Shown: positions 8,404-16,900 of the stretch, in pieces | Layout of the letters: each line of letters starts with the position of its first letter | How positions within the stretch are numbered: position 1 is the first letter of the stretch | NCBI GenBank assembly: GCA_034678485.1 | Contig: JAXDBU010000187.1 | Location: forward strand, 1 to 64,000 | DNA from: PLanc-01 sp034678485 | Lineage (GTDB): Bacteria > Planctomycetota > Phycisphaerae > Sedimentisphaerales > Anaerobacaceae | DNA: 64,000 nt | Reading direction: 5' to 3' | The notes under the pieces: generated by a model | Database searches by the model: none | What the model saw: the letters and a program-made list of their open reading frames with translations, nothing else | Told to the model about the DNA's origin: nothing | Position numbers and translations under genes: made by a program

Positions 8404-9930
8404 CTACTGTTGTTCCTGCAGGACTTGATTCAGTACGCTGCGTCTGTCTTTGAGCGAAGCCAACGGATCGTAGCCTTTCGGCGCACGGCCCTTCGTTGCC
8501 AGCCACTCAAACGCGCGCGTCCGGGCGGCCGGCGAAATGTCCTCCAGGTAGATGAAGTTCTCCAGGAGGAGCCGCTGCTCCAGATCTGCGCCGCTGGTGG
8601 CGTCCGCGACCATCTCTTTCAGGACCGCGGGATGGCGGCCCACCTCGCCGGCGTGACGCATCGCGATGGCCTCCAACTCCGGCCTCATCTGCTCGGCAGA
8701 CAACAAATCCGCGAGAAACAGGTACGCTGCCTTCTGCAGTCGCCACCCCAGCGTGCCGATCTCCCAAGCGGGATCCGACTCGCATTCCTTGGTGATGACG
8801 TAGGCCAGACGGTCAATGACCACTTCTGTGGCCGAAAGGGTGACATCCTCGATGAGAGGCGCTCCGGCCTCTCGCGCAAGATATAGCAGCGCCTGTCGTC
8901 TATGCGTCAACGATTGGAGCAGCCGCAGCGCATCTTCCATACCTCGTCTGCCGGCGTCGAACCGTGGCCCCTTTTGTTCGCTGTCCTTCTCGACCGCTGC
9001 TTGCAGAGAACCCTGACACTCTCTTAGCAGCGTCTCGTAGGCGACCGCTTCGGCCGTCCCCTTCGGGGGAACCGGCATCACTTCGATCAGAGCCGCAAAC
9101 GCCGCAATTCCGTCCAGATTGAACGGCGATGGCAGGATGACTCCCCATTGCCCCTGTTCCGGCAGGTTCTGCGGCTTCAACGAAATGGTTTCTGTTGCGA
9201 GTATACCAGAGGCCGCAGACGTCGACTGCGTTTGCTCTTTCCCGGAGCTCGCGGTGCTGTCTGCGTCCAGGAGAGCGTCTTCCTCGAGTTCTCCCGTGGC
9301 TACGAGCGATATCTCCAGAGAAGCGACCGTCGTGGGACGCTCTGCAGTTCCTTGCTCTGGGGCCGGTCCTTGCCGCACTTGGATTTCGAGCTTGGGAATC
9401 GCGCCGGAATCCGCCTGCGGCCGGTCCCAAACACGGAAGCTCGCGCCGACGCCGGCGGGCAAGACACCCTGCAGCGTAGTTCGGGACACGAACGTACTTT
9501 CACCACGCTTGGGAGCTTGTTCCAGAATCTCGGTCTCGTTCTGAACCACTCCGATCCTGGCTCTTCTCAGCAGCCCGGCGACGGCCGTAACCGGCGAACT
9601 CGTAGGCAGGACGGTGATCATCTGGGCTTGTGCTTCCACGGGCTCCAAGGGGGTTCGGGGCCATGGATTGATGGCCAGGAAGGTCACGGTGATTCCCGGA
9701 GAGCCATCGAGAGGGAGCGAATTGCCGTCCGCTGCTTGGTTGTCGGGCGATGGAGAGCACCTGAAATAGCTCACATCATATTGCAGCCTGGACACAGCAG
9801 GAGGGCTCGGAGGCGCTTTGGAGCCTATGCCACAGCCTGCAGACAAGACCATGACCGCACAAATCAAACAAGGGATGGTCCGATACCGGTTGGCCGGACT
9901 GTCGTAGCGGCGATGCAACTGTCGTTCCAT
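8404..9930 (-). CDS. Lipoprotein of unknown function, 508 aa
   Basis: The chosen ATG 9930 gives a signal peptide 'TIPCLICAVMVLSAGC' with a lipobox (LSAGC) at residues ~25-29, so the protein is probably anchored in a membrane by a lipidated cysteine. A TTG nine codons upstream is also possible. The mature part begins with a Ser/Pro-rich linker, then a beta-rich region, a segment rich in Ser, Glu and Gln, and a helical C-terminal half with many Leu/Glu heptads ('LLRECQGSLQAAVEKDSEQ'). No family was recognised. It sits directly upstream of the giant AsmA-like gene on the same strand with a 17-base gap. A partner role in the same envelope process is likely but unproven. Confidence 0.75.
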   Translation of the reverse strand: MERQLHRRYDSPANRYRTIPCLICAVMVLSAGCGIGSKAPPSPPAVSRLQYDVSYFRCSPSPDNQAADGNSLPLDGSPGITVTFLAINPWPRTPLEPVEAQAQMITVLPTSSPVTAVAGLLRRARIGVVQNETEILEQAPKRGESTFVSRTTLQGVLPAGVGASFRVWDRPQADSGAIPKLEIQVRQGPAPEQGTAERPTTVASLEISLVATGELEEDALLDADSTASSGKEQTQSTSAASGILATETISLKPQNLPEQGQWGVILPSPFNLDGIAAFAALIEVMPVPPKGTAEAVAYETLLRECQGSLQAAVEKDSEQKGPRFDAGRRGMEDALRLLQSLTHRRQALLYLAREAGAPLIEDVTLSATEVVIDRLAYVITKECESDPAWEIGTLGWRLQKAAYLFLADLLSAEQMRPELEAIAMRHAGEVGRHPAVLKEMVADATSGADLEQRLLLENFIYLEDISPAARTRAFEWLATKGRAPKGYDPLASLKDRRSVLNQVLQEQQ

Positions 9931-10118
9931 ATTCGTCTCGGATACAGCGCCCCACAATTGTTGCCACGGCGATCACACGCCGTCTTATTTTTGCAGCTTA
10001 CTGAGCGTAAGCGAAGGATACAAGCGCGACTTGATGAACGCCGGGACGGATTGTCGGTGAATCTGGGCCAATGCTTGAACCGAAGCTCTCGCTCTCCAGC
10101 CGTCCCGCTGTCAACCAT

Positions 10119-11441
10119 TCAGACTCTTTGGATGGGCACATTCGCCGGTGCTCGCTCGACGGCCTCACTCAAAACGGCCAAGGCATCCGTCAATTTCTTG
10201 AGTTCCTCGGAAGTCGCCACCGGCACGCGCGAGTCCCCCCGATTCTCCAACGCATCGACGATCCGCTTGATGGTAAGCATCTCCACGTCACGAGCAGGCT
10301 GATACAGGACTTCTTTGTCTTCCTCTCGTTTTCGTATTTCGGACAGGACATTCGCTTCGACCAACTCCTGCAGTATTTGACGAACCAGACGAATGGGAAT
10401 TTCCAGAGCCCGTGAAATCTCCGAAGCATCCCAGGCGGATTCTCCCGCACAGAACCTCTTCACGACCAGTTTGGCGATAAGCAGAGAAAGCAATATCCTG
10501 CGCGAGTGGCTGATCGACAGACAGTCCGGCTCGAACTCATAGGTCTGCACGTTCTGGACCGCAAAGGCAATTTCTGCCCCCAGCAGGAGGATGAGCCAAC
10601 TCATCTGCAGCCAAACGAGGAACAGGGGCAGAGCCGCAAAACTTCCGTAGATGGCGCCATATTGGGCCGCGCCAATCTGAAGGTTGATGTAAGCCCACTG
10701 GACTAACTGGAAGAGCGTGCCTGCCACAATGCCTGCAACCAAGCCGGACTTCAACTTCACCTTGGTGTTCGGCATGAAGATGAATATAAACGTGAAGGTG
10801 ACCCACAGAGTGCAATAGGGCAGGAGTCTCAGCGGCAGCAGCAGCACGGGTCCCAGCGAATTCAGAGAGGGGATCTTCTCCAGCAGCAGTCGTACCTGGC
10901 TGCTCACGACAACCGTCGCGCTGCCCGCGACCACCATAAGAATCGGGCACACAAGGATGAGAGAGAAGTAGTCGCTGAGTTTGCGTCCCAGACTGCGGGG
11001 CTTGGTGACTCCCCAAATCTCGTTAAAGGAATGCTCGATGTTGCCCAGGACCTTGATCACGCTCCAGAATAGGATCATGACCCCCACGCCCGCCACCAGT
11101 CCTCCCTGGGCGTTCTCCAGAAGAGAATTGGCGAAGGCGACGATCCTCTGCGCCACCTCCTCTTGTCCCTGGAACCTCGCCAGGATTTCGGTTTCCACGC
11201 GCTTTTCGAGCCCAAATCCCTTGGCGATGCCGAACAGCATGGCAATAACCGGGACGATCGACAGCAGGGAATAGAAGGTCAATGCCGACGCCCGGAACTT
11301 GCAGCTGTCCTCTCGGTACCCTCGCAGGGCAAGGGTGATAATGCGCAGTTGTTGGAGCAGGAGGGACTTCGTACGCGGATAATCCGCGAGTCGGATTCTC
11401 CAGATATCAGTATTGAGATAACTATTGACTTTGGTCAACAT
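10119..11441 (-). CDS. YihY/BrkB family inner-membrane protein, 440 aa
   Basis: The segment 'KFRASALTFYSLLSIVPVIAMLFG' is the hallmark N-terminal membrane region of the YihY/BrkB family (PF03631, formerly misnamed ribonuclease BN). About six transmembrane segments follow to residue ~305. The family call is strong from these motifs and from 'VLGNIEHSFNEIWGV'. Residues ~320-440 form a cytoplasmic extension that looks like a winged helix ('WDASEISRALEIPIRLVRQILQELVEANVL'), as found in longer YihY proteins. The family's function is uncertain; recent work on relatives points to envelope lipid transport with AsmA-like proteins, which would fit the AsmA-like gene 1.7 kb away on the same strand. A 188-base gap separates it from the lipoprotein gene, so co-transcription is uncertain. 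Confidence 0.9.
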   Translation of the reverse strand: MLTKVNSYLNTDIWRIRLADYPRTKSLLLQQLRIITLALRGYREDSCKFRASALTFYSLLSIVPVIAMLFGIAKGFGLEKRVETEILARFQGQEEVAQRIVAFANSLLENAQGGLVAGVGVMILFWSVIKVLGNIEHSFNEIWGVTKPRSLGRKLSDYFSLILVCPILMVVAGSATVVVSSQVRLLLEKIPSLNSLGPVLLLPLRLLPYCTLWVTFTFIFIFMPNTKVKLKSGLVAGIVAGTLFQLVQWAYINLQIGAAQYGAIYGSFAALPLFLVWLQMSWLILLLGAEIAFAVQNVQTYEFEPDCLSISHSRRILLSLLIAKLVVKRFCAGESAWDASEISRALEIPIRLVRQILQELVEANVLSEIRKREEDKEVLYQPARDVEMLTIKRIVDALENRGDSRVPVATSEELKKLTDALAVLSEAVERAPANVPIQRV

Positions 11442-11524
11442 GCTTCATTGCTCCTTTGGGCCTCTGGTCGGCATATCCTATCACCATCGTGGAGGGGTCT
11501 TCAAGCTTCAATGCCATACAAACG

Positions 11525-12043
11525 CTATCGCGAAGGATGGCACGATGACGGGGCAGGCGGGCTTTGCATGTGCTCAACTGCATTTCGATTTGTTGACAGC
11601 CAATCGGCAACAGGCAACTGCTGGATCGCCTGTCGCAACACCGGATCGACGTTGGTATACACGTCGTTTGTCAACCGCGGACTGGAGTGTTCGAGCAACC
11701 GTTGCGTCACTGCGATCGACACACCTCTTTGTGCCAGGAGAGAGGCGAACGTCTTACGCAGGTCGTGGAATCTCAGATCAGGCAGCTTCATAGTCTTCCG
11801 CAACTTCTCCCATTTCTTGGGACTGAATCTATCGGTGAAGAGCTTCTCCCAACCATCTGAGAGGATGGCGACGTAGTTCGACAATTCCATCATGACCTCC
11901 GGAGGGACTGGGCGTTCCGGCATCGCTTTGCCGGCCGTGCGGTTACGCGTCGAGATAGTGTTGCCTCCCTCATACCATCCGCACCACCATCCCTTGATGT
12001 GCTTACGTTTGTACACCCATGGCCTTCTCATAGCCTCCATCAT
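11525..12043 (-). pseudogene. Tyrosine recombinase (integrase) remnant with internal deletion
   Basis: The frame begins with 'MRRPWVYKRKHIKGWWCGWYEGG', like the first strands of the SAM-like N-terminal region in phage-type integrases. After about 30 residues it jumps to the C-terminal half of the catalytic domain. There 'LRFHDLRKTFASLLAQRG' carries the H-x-x-R box, 'RLLEHSSPRLTNDVYTNV' carries the last catalytic His and what I take as the nucleophile Tyr. The core-binding domain and the first catalytic Arg and Lys are missing. At ~170 residues against a usual ~350-400, it is a deletion derivative and should be inactive. It lies 1.3 kb from a second integrase remnant and a tRNA fragment, marking an old integration site. 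Confidence 0.75.
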
Positions 12044-12459
12044 ATCGGCAGTTTTAGCCCCGCAGTCCGGCGACGCGACGCAATCGCGTTGTGGATGGAG
12101 ACAAAGCGGAGACATAACGGGTATCGAGAAGGCTGCGGCCGCCGCAAACGTAGGCACCAAAAGGCTTTATGAGAATCGGCCCTCAGGGGAAAAGGGACAA
12201 CCCGTACGATTGCCTCCTATCTCCAGTATTCAATGCCATTGATGCCGCGGCCCGGCCGTGGTTACCTCGCGGGCGAACAATGGTTTCCTCTTGAGTTACT
12301 CAGCTACTTGGGACGATTTCGGAAACGCCTCATCCTCTGTTGGAGAACATCCTCGATCTGCTGGCTAATGGCGGTGGAGCCCTGCCTTTTCAGCGTGCCT
12401 TCGTTCAGGAAGACCCCCTCTATGCCCGTGGTTCTATAGACTTGCATCTTGTGTTCCGG
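12044..12459. other. Intergenic DNA inside the decayed mobile region
   Basis: There is no recognisable gene between the integrase remnant and the IS66 remnant. Short frames on both strands show no family features. This is probably eroded mobile DNA. Confidence 0.4.
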
Positions 12460-12607
12460 ACGGGAGCAGGGGATCTTCCATCTGCCGGCCGAGGCGTCGG
12501 CGTGTCTGAAGATCGACGTGCCGCGGCTGACGCTGATCCTGGAGGGGCTGGACCTCTCGGGGGCGCATCAGAACAAGCGGTTCCGCGTTCCGGCTGCCGT
12601 GCAATGA
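12460..12607 (+). pseudogene. IS66 TnpB (Orf2) C-terminal remnant
   Basis: In one plus-strand frame ending with TGA at 12605-12607 the translation is 'REQGIFHLPAEASACLKIDV' followed by 'LTLILEGLDLSGAHQNKRFRVP'. This is the C-terminal end of the IS66 TnpB/Orf2 accessory protein, whose members usually end with 'LLEGIDL...RRRKRYRLP'. Only about 48 residues of the usual ~115 remain and no start is present. The IS66 transposase fragment follows 65 bases later in the normal IS66 order. Confidence 0.7.
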
Positions 12608-12672
12608 ATTAGTCTATCTATTTCAAGTAGATAATGCTGGACCGGTCGTGACATCGGCGGTATCCTCGGTTC

Positions 12673-13164
12673 GTGGTTTCGAACGGATCGACACAATTCG
12701 ATGGATCGCACGTCCTGGATGCTCACACGCCGGCCGATCAACTGCCGGAAGATCCCCGCGTGCTTCGCGAGATGGTGCTGCACCTCCTGGCCAACGTCGA
12801 CAGCCTCCAGCAGGAGTTGCTCTGGTACAAACGGCACTTGTTCGGCCGCCGCACGGAGAAGCTCGATCCCGATCAGCAGATGCTGTTCGATCTGCTGGAG
12901 CAGAAGATCCAGCAGCAGACTGCCGAGCCCAAGCCTGCCGCTCCCAAACCGGCGGCGACGAAGCCCTCCGCTCGCAACGGCCGCGTTCCGTTGCCCAAGC
13001 ATCTTCCCCGTGAACGGACGGAGTACCATCCGCCGCAGGAGGCTCTGGCTTGTCCACTGTGCGGCCAGGCCAAGGAGCGGATGGGCGAGGAGATCACCGA
13101 ACAGCTGGACTACGTTCCGGCCAGCTTCAGCGACCATCAGGCGCGCGCCAGAGTGCGCGCCTGA
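12673..13164 (+). pseudogene. IS66 TnpC transposase, N-terminal fragment
   Basis: The frame contains 'LREMVLHLLANVDSLQQELL' and 'LWYKRHLFGRRTEKLDPDQQ', which is the leucine-zipper and 'FGRRSEK' start of IS66-family transposases. A zinc-finger-like 'CPLCGQAKERMGEEITEQLDY' follows. Homology stops at about 13128 ('YVPASF'); a short random tail runs to TGA at 13164. The DDE catalytic domain (over 300 residues) is absent, so this is a truncated copy. An alanine/proline/lysine linker with a 'KPA' repeat lies at residues ~85-105. Confidence 0.8.
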
Positions 13165-13279
13165 CATGTACGTCTGGCCTTCGTTTCACCTTCGGCTGAC
13201 CTTCGCTTGATCTTCATAAGTCTTTATTTGACAACGGTTAATCGTTCTGCCACAAGGACTTACAAAGAGCCTCCGTCAC

Positions 13280-13322
13280 ACTGAAAATCCGTGTGTCGCC
13301 GGTTCAACTCCGGCCCTGCCCA
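13280..13322 (+). repeat. tRNA-Phe 3' fragment, probable attachment-site half
   Basis: The bases starting CTGAAAATCC and ending GCCGGTTCAACTCCGGCCCTGCCCA are the anticodon loop, variable loop, T arm (5-bp stem GCCGG/CCGGC, 7-base loop) and 3' acceptor strand of a GAA-anticodon tRNA. The matching 5' acceptor strand (GGGCAGG) and D arm are not found upstream, and the left side of the anticodon stem no longer pairs. It is therefore a tRNA 3' end, as left at one boundary of an element that integrated into a tRNA gene. It touches the 3' end of the integrase remnant at 13304, the expected position for a tyrosine-recombinase attachment site. Confidence 0.7.
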
Positions 13323-13600
13323 TTCGGCAAGTCGTTATCAGGCAAGCATTTACGAATGCCTGCCTTTTTTGATGCCTGTGAAGATGGGCAATTACAGCAC
13401 TTTTGCAGCAGTTTTTGGCATAGGCCTCGCTCCGTCGCCCGCCTCGCACGCTGCACCAGATCGTCCCGGACACGCAGGTAGAACCGGTGCGTTGTCCGAA
13501 AACCCGCATGCCCGGCGAGCTTCATCACATCGAATTCGCTCATGCCTTCCTCGAATCAGTTGCAGATCGCAGTCCGCCTCAGGTCGTGGAACTCACCGGC
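13304..13600 (-). pseudogene. Second tyrosine recombinase remnant, C-terminal, with in-frame TGA
   Basis: Read on the minus strand, 'EFHDLRRTAICN' (His-x-x-Arg box) is followed by TGA (13556-13558) and then, in the same frame, 'FEEGMSEFDVMKLAGHAGF' and 'TTHRFYLRVRDDLVQRAR', which holds the late His and the Tyr region. Relatives have Trp where the TGA stands, so a TGG to TGA change is likely. Only the last ~95 residues of the catalytic domain survive. The final codons overlap the tRNA fragment. The two remnants here are not copies of one another. Confidence 0.75.
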
Positions 13601-13945
13601 ACTGGCGGAAGGCCTTTACGATAAACGGGTTATGTATATGCCGGGGCCGACTGAGAGCTGCATGTCTCCGGTTCAGGATCGGCAGAGAACCAGTCCATAG
13701 CAGATTCGCCGGGACAACGGTTGACCTGCACCCCGGCGCGCCGATATACTCTCTGGGAAAACGAAAGGGGAGCGAGTGTTTCTGGAACGGTCAACGTAGG
13801 CTGGTCTTGCTGAACACGTGCCCGATTCTGTGATGCGGGCCCACTGACAGAGTACTTGCAGGCTTTCTGCTGCTGATATGTGGTATAGGCCTCCCGTAGA
13901 GACGTCGGGGTCGAGAACCCGTAAGCTGTTAACCGCAAGGCCAAA
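13601..13945. other. Intergenic stretch before the hybrid kinase
   Basis: No gene was recognised in these 345 bases. The stretch contains the upstream region of the histidine kinase gene; no clear promoter consensus was found. Confidence 0.4.
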
Positions 13946-16900
13946 ATGGAAGTGCTTGTCCATGAGCATCTCTATCGTGCCGTGATCTGCTTCGTCATAG
14001 GGGCGGCGACGGGAGTGAATCATGCCCAGAATCGCGTCCTCCAGTTGGATGGTGGGGGGGACTATGTCCAGCTCCCCAGTAGTGCCGTCCAGGACCTTGA
14101 TGAGGCCACGGTTGAATCCTGGGTGAAATGGGAGGAGTTCGGGTACTACTCCCAAGCATGGGGCTTTGGCTCCGGCCAGACCTGGAATGTCATGTGCCTG
14201 ACCACCCGGGAGTACTCGAACTCGCTACAGTTCTTCATCTACGAGAGACAGAGACTGCACAGAATCCTGGTACCTGATGTGTTGCGCCAGAACCAGTGGT
14301 GCCACATAGCCGCTGTGTCCGGTCCTGCAGGGATGCATCTGTATCTGAATGGCGTATTGATTGGACAGCACGAATACCAGGGAAGTTTCTCTGCCATACC
14401 GCTTGGGGAGGGTGCCTATTTAGGCAGGAGCCAGTGGCCCTCCAATACGGACTTTCACGGCCAACTGGATGAGATTCGCACGTGGGACGTGGCACGTACG
14501 GCGGAACAGATCAACGCTTCGATGTTCACGCATTTGAAGCGTGGGGAAGCCCATCTGGTTGGCCTGTGGACTTTCGACTCCGATGATGCAGCAGACGCAA
14601 GCGGGCATGGGCATGACGGAGTTCTTAGGGGGGATGCTCGGTGCGTAGAGGCTGATCTGCCAACGCCGGGTGAGTTGGCCCGGCCCTCTGTCGTTTCCGG
14701 GGAGGTTACGGACGAGGCTGGGACTCGTCTGGCAGACGCCAGCATAGCCTTGGCACACGATATGCGTGTTGTCGCGGCAACCAGAACAGACGGCGCCGGA
14801 CGCTACAAGATCGTGTTCTATCCTGATCTGCCTGTCTATGATCTGACGGCCACATGGGGTGACAAAGCCGAATGGCGCCAGGGGCTGGAAGTCGTCCCAG
14901 GGCAGTGCCATGAGATGAACCTGACGCCACGCACCGCCGTGAGTCTCACAGGGACTGTTGTGGCCTATGATGGCTCACCACACCCGGCTGTTGTCATCCA
15001 AGCTGTGCCGGCCACCGAGTCCGGGCCGCCAGCAAATCCGACGGCCGTTCAGAGTGATGAGCGGGGTCATTTCCAGTTCATCAATCTGAGGCCGGGACCA
15101 TACCGAGTGCGGTGCTATGTTGGAGATCGGTATGTGTACTACGCTACGACGAACACCCTCTCGACTGCCTCGCCCGGCGATGTCCTCCAGGTGGAGCAGG
15201 GTAGAGCGGTTCAGGACGTCGATATGCGCATTGCGCCGTTCAAGAAGGGCTTGTGGCGAACTTACACTTACCTCGACGGTCTGGCGGATGACTACGTGGG
15301 TGCCATTGAGAGCGATACGACGGGGCGGATCTGGTTTGGAACACCGACTGGGCTGTCTGTGTTCGACGGCAGGGTGTTTACCACCTTCACCCAGAAGGAC
15401 GGACTGGTCTCGAACGGGGTCAATACGATCTGTCCGGACTCCGAAGGCAGGTTGTGGATCGGTACTGAGAATGGACTGTCCCTGTATGATGGCAGGACGT
15501 TTGCGAATTTTACAGCCCGGAATGGCCTGATGGGCAAGATAGTCCGCAGCCTGTTCCAGGACTCGCAGGGCAGGATTTGGATTGGCACAGATGAGGGTTT
15601 GTCACGATACGATGGTGGCAAGCTCATAATCTGCGCGGACCGCGAGAATCTGCCCGGGAATAGCAGCGTGAATGCAATTGTCGAGGCGGGAGACGGGAAC
15701 CTATGGTTGGGAACCGGAACCGGCCTGGTGCATTACGACGGACGACATTTCCGCACCCTCACAGCGGATGATGGATTGGTGTGCGACACCGTTCGTGCGC
15801 TGTACCGAGATCATCGGGGCGTTCTGTGGATCGGGACCCTTCAGGGACTCTCCAGTTATGATGGGCGGACATTTGTGAATTACACGGTCGCCGACGGCCT
15901 GGCGCACGACAAGGTCAACTCGATAGAAGGAGAGGCAGATGACAGACTCTGGCTCGCCACGGATCACGGCGTCTCTCTCTACGACGGCCAGGGCTTCGTC
16001 ACGCTCTCTCCATCGGATGGCTTGGCCTATTGGCCGGTGGGAGCCGTGCATCGAGATCCCCACGGCGCCGTCTGGTTCGGCACGATTCTCGGGGGCGTTT
16101 CCCGCTACGACGACAGCAGCCTTGTCAGCTTCACCATTCGGGATGGCCTTGCCGGCAATGCGGTCCATGCGATCTCAGAGGAACCGAAAGGTACTCTCTG
16201 GCTGGGGACCAGCGGTGGCCCCACGCGGTATGAAGGACGGAGATTCACCAGTTTTGCCGGCCGAGACGGCCTGCCGGATGAGCCGATCACGAGCCTGTAC
16301 CGCACGCCGGATGGGGTCCTCTGGTTTGGCACCAGGGACAGCGGATTGCATCGATATGAGGGCGGCTCCACCAGAGCCATCAACAGCGCGTATGGGTTCG
16401 TGGACGCGCATATCACCACCATCTGCCGGGGGCACGACGGATGGCTATGGGTGGGTCACAGTGCCTGGGGCATCTCCCGCGTGGATCCTGCGGCGCTGAC
16501 CGTCGAGTCGCTCCCGCTTCCCAGGGGATTGACGAATATCCACACGCGATCCATCTATCCCGCTGAGGATGGGACCACCTGGATCGGTACGTTGGGGTCG
16601 GGACTTCTGCGCTATGACGGGCGGCAGTGTACGCATTTCACCACTGAGGATGGGCTGCTGAACATGCAGGTTGAGATGATCCGCCCGGGGTTGGATGGGA
16701 TGCTATGGCTGGCGACGAAGGACGGTATCTCCCGGTATGACGGAAGGCGGTTCGTCAATCTGACGATGCAGGACGGATTGCCGGATGACTACATCACGAC
16801 GATGTTCCAGGACCGCCAGGGCAAGTTCTGGCTGGGTACTCAATCGGCCGGCGTGATCGCGTATGACGGAACGACCTTCTCCACCCTGGATACGCGCGAC

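Noticed and set aside
9914..9929. Sigma-54-like site (minus strand, TGGAACGACAGTTGCA)
   Set aside because: It misses one position and would start transcription inside the lipoprotein coding region, so it was judged coincidental.
13276..13509. Minus-strand frame containing 'GRAGVEPATHGFSV'
   Set aside because: This peptide is the antisense translation of a tRNA-Phe 3' half and is a known false protein signature; it was used only as support for the tRNA fragment.
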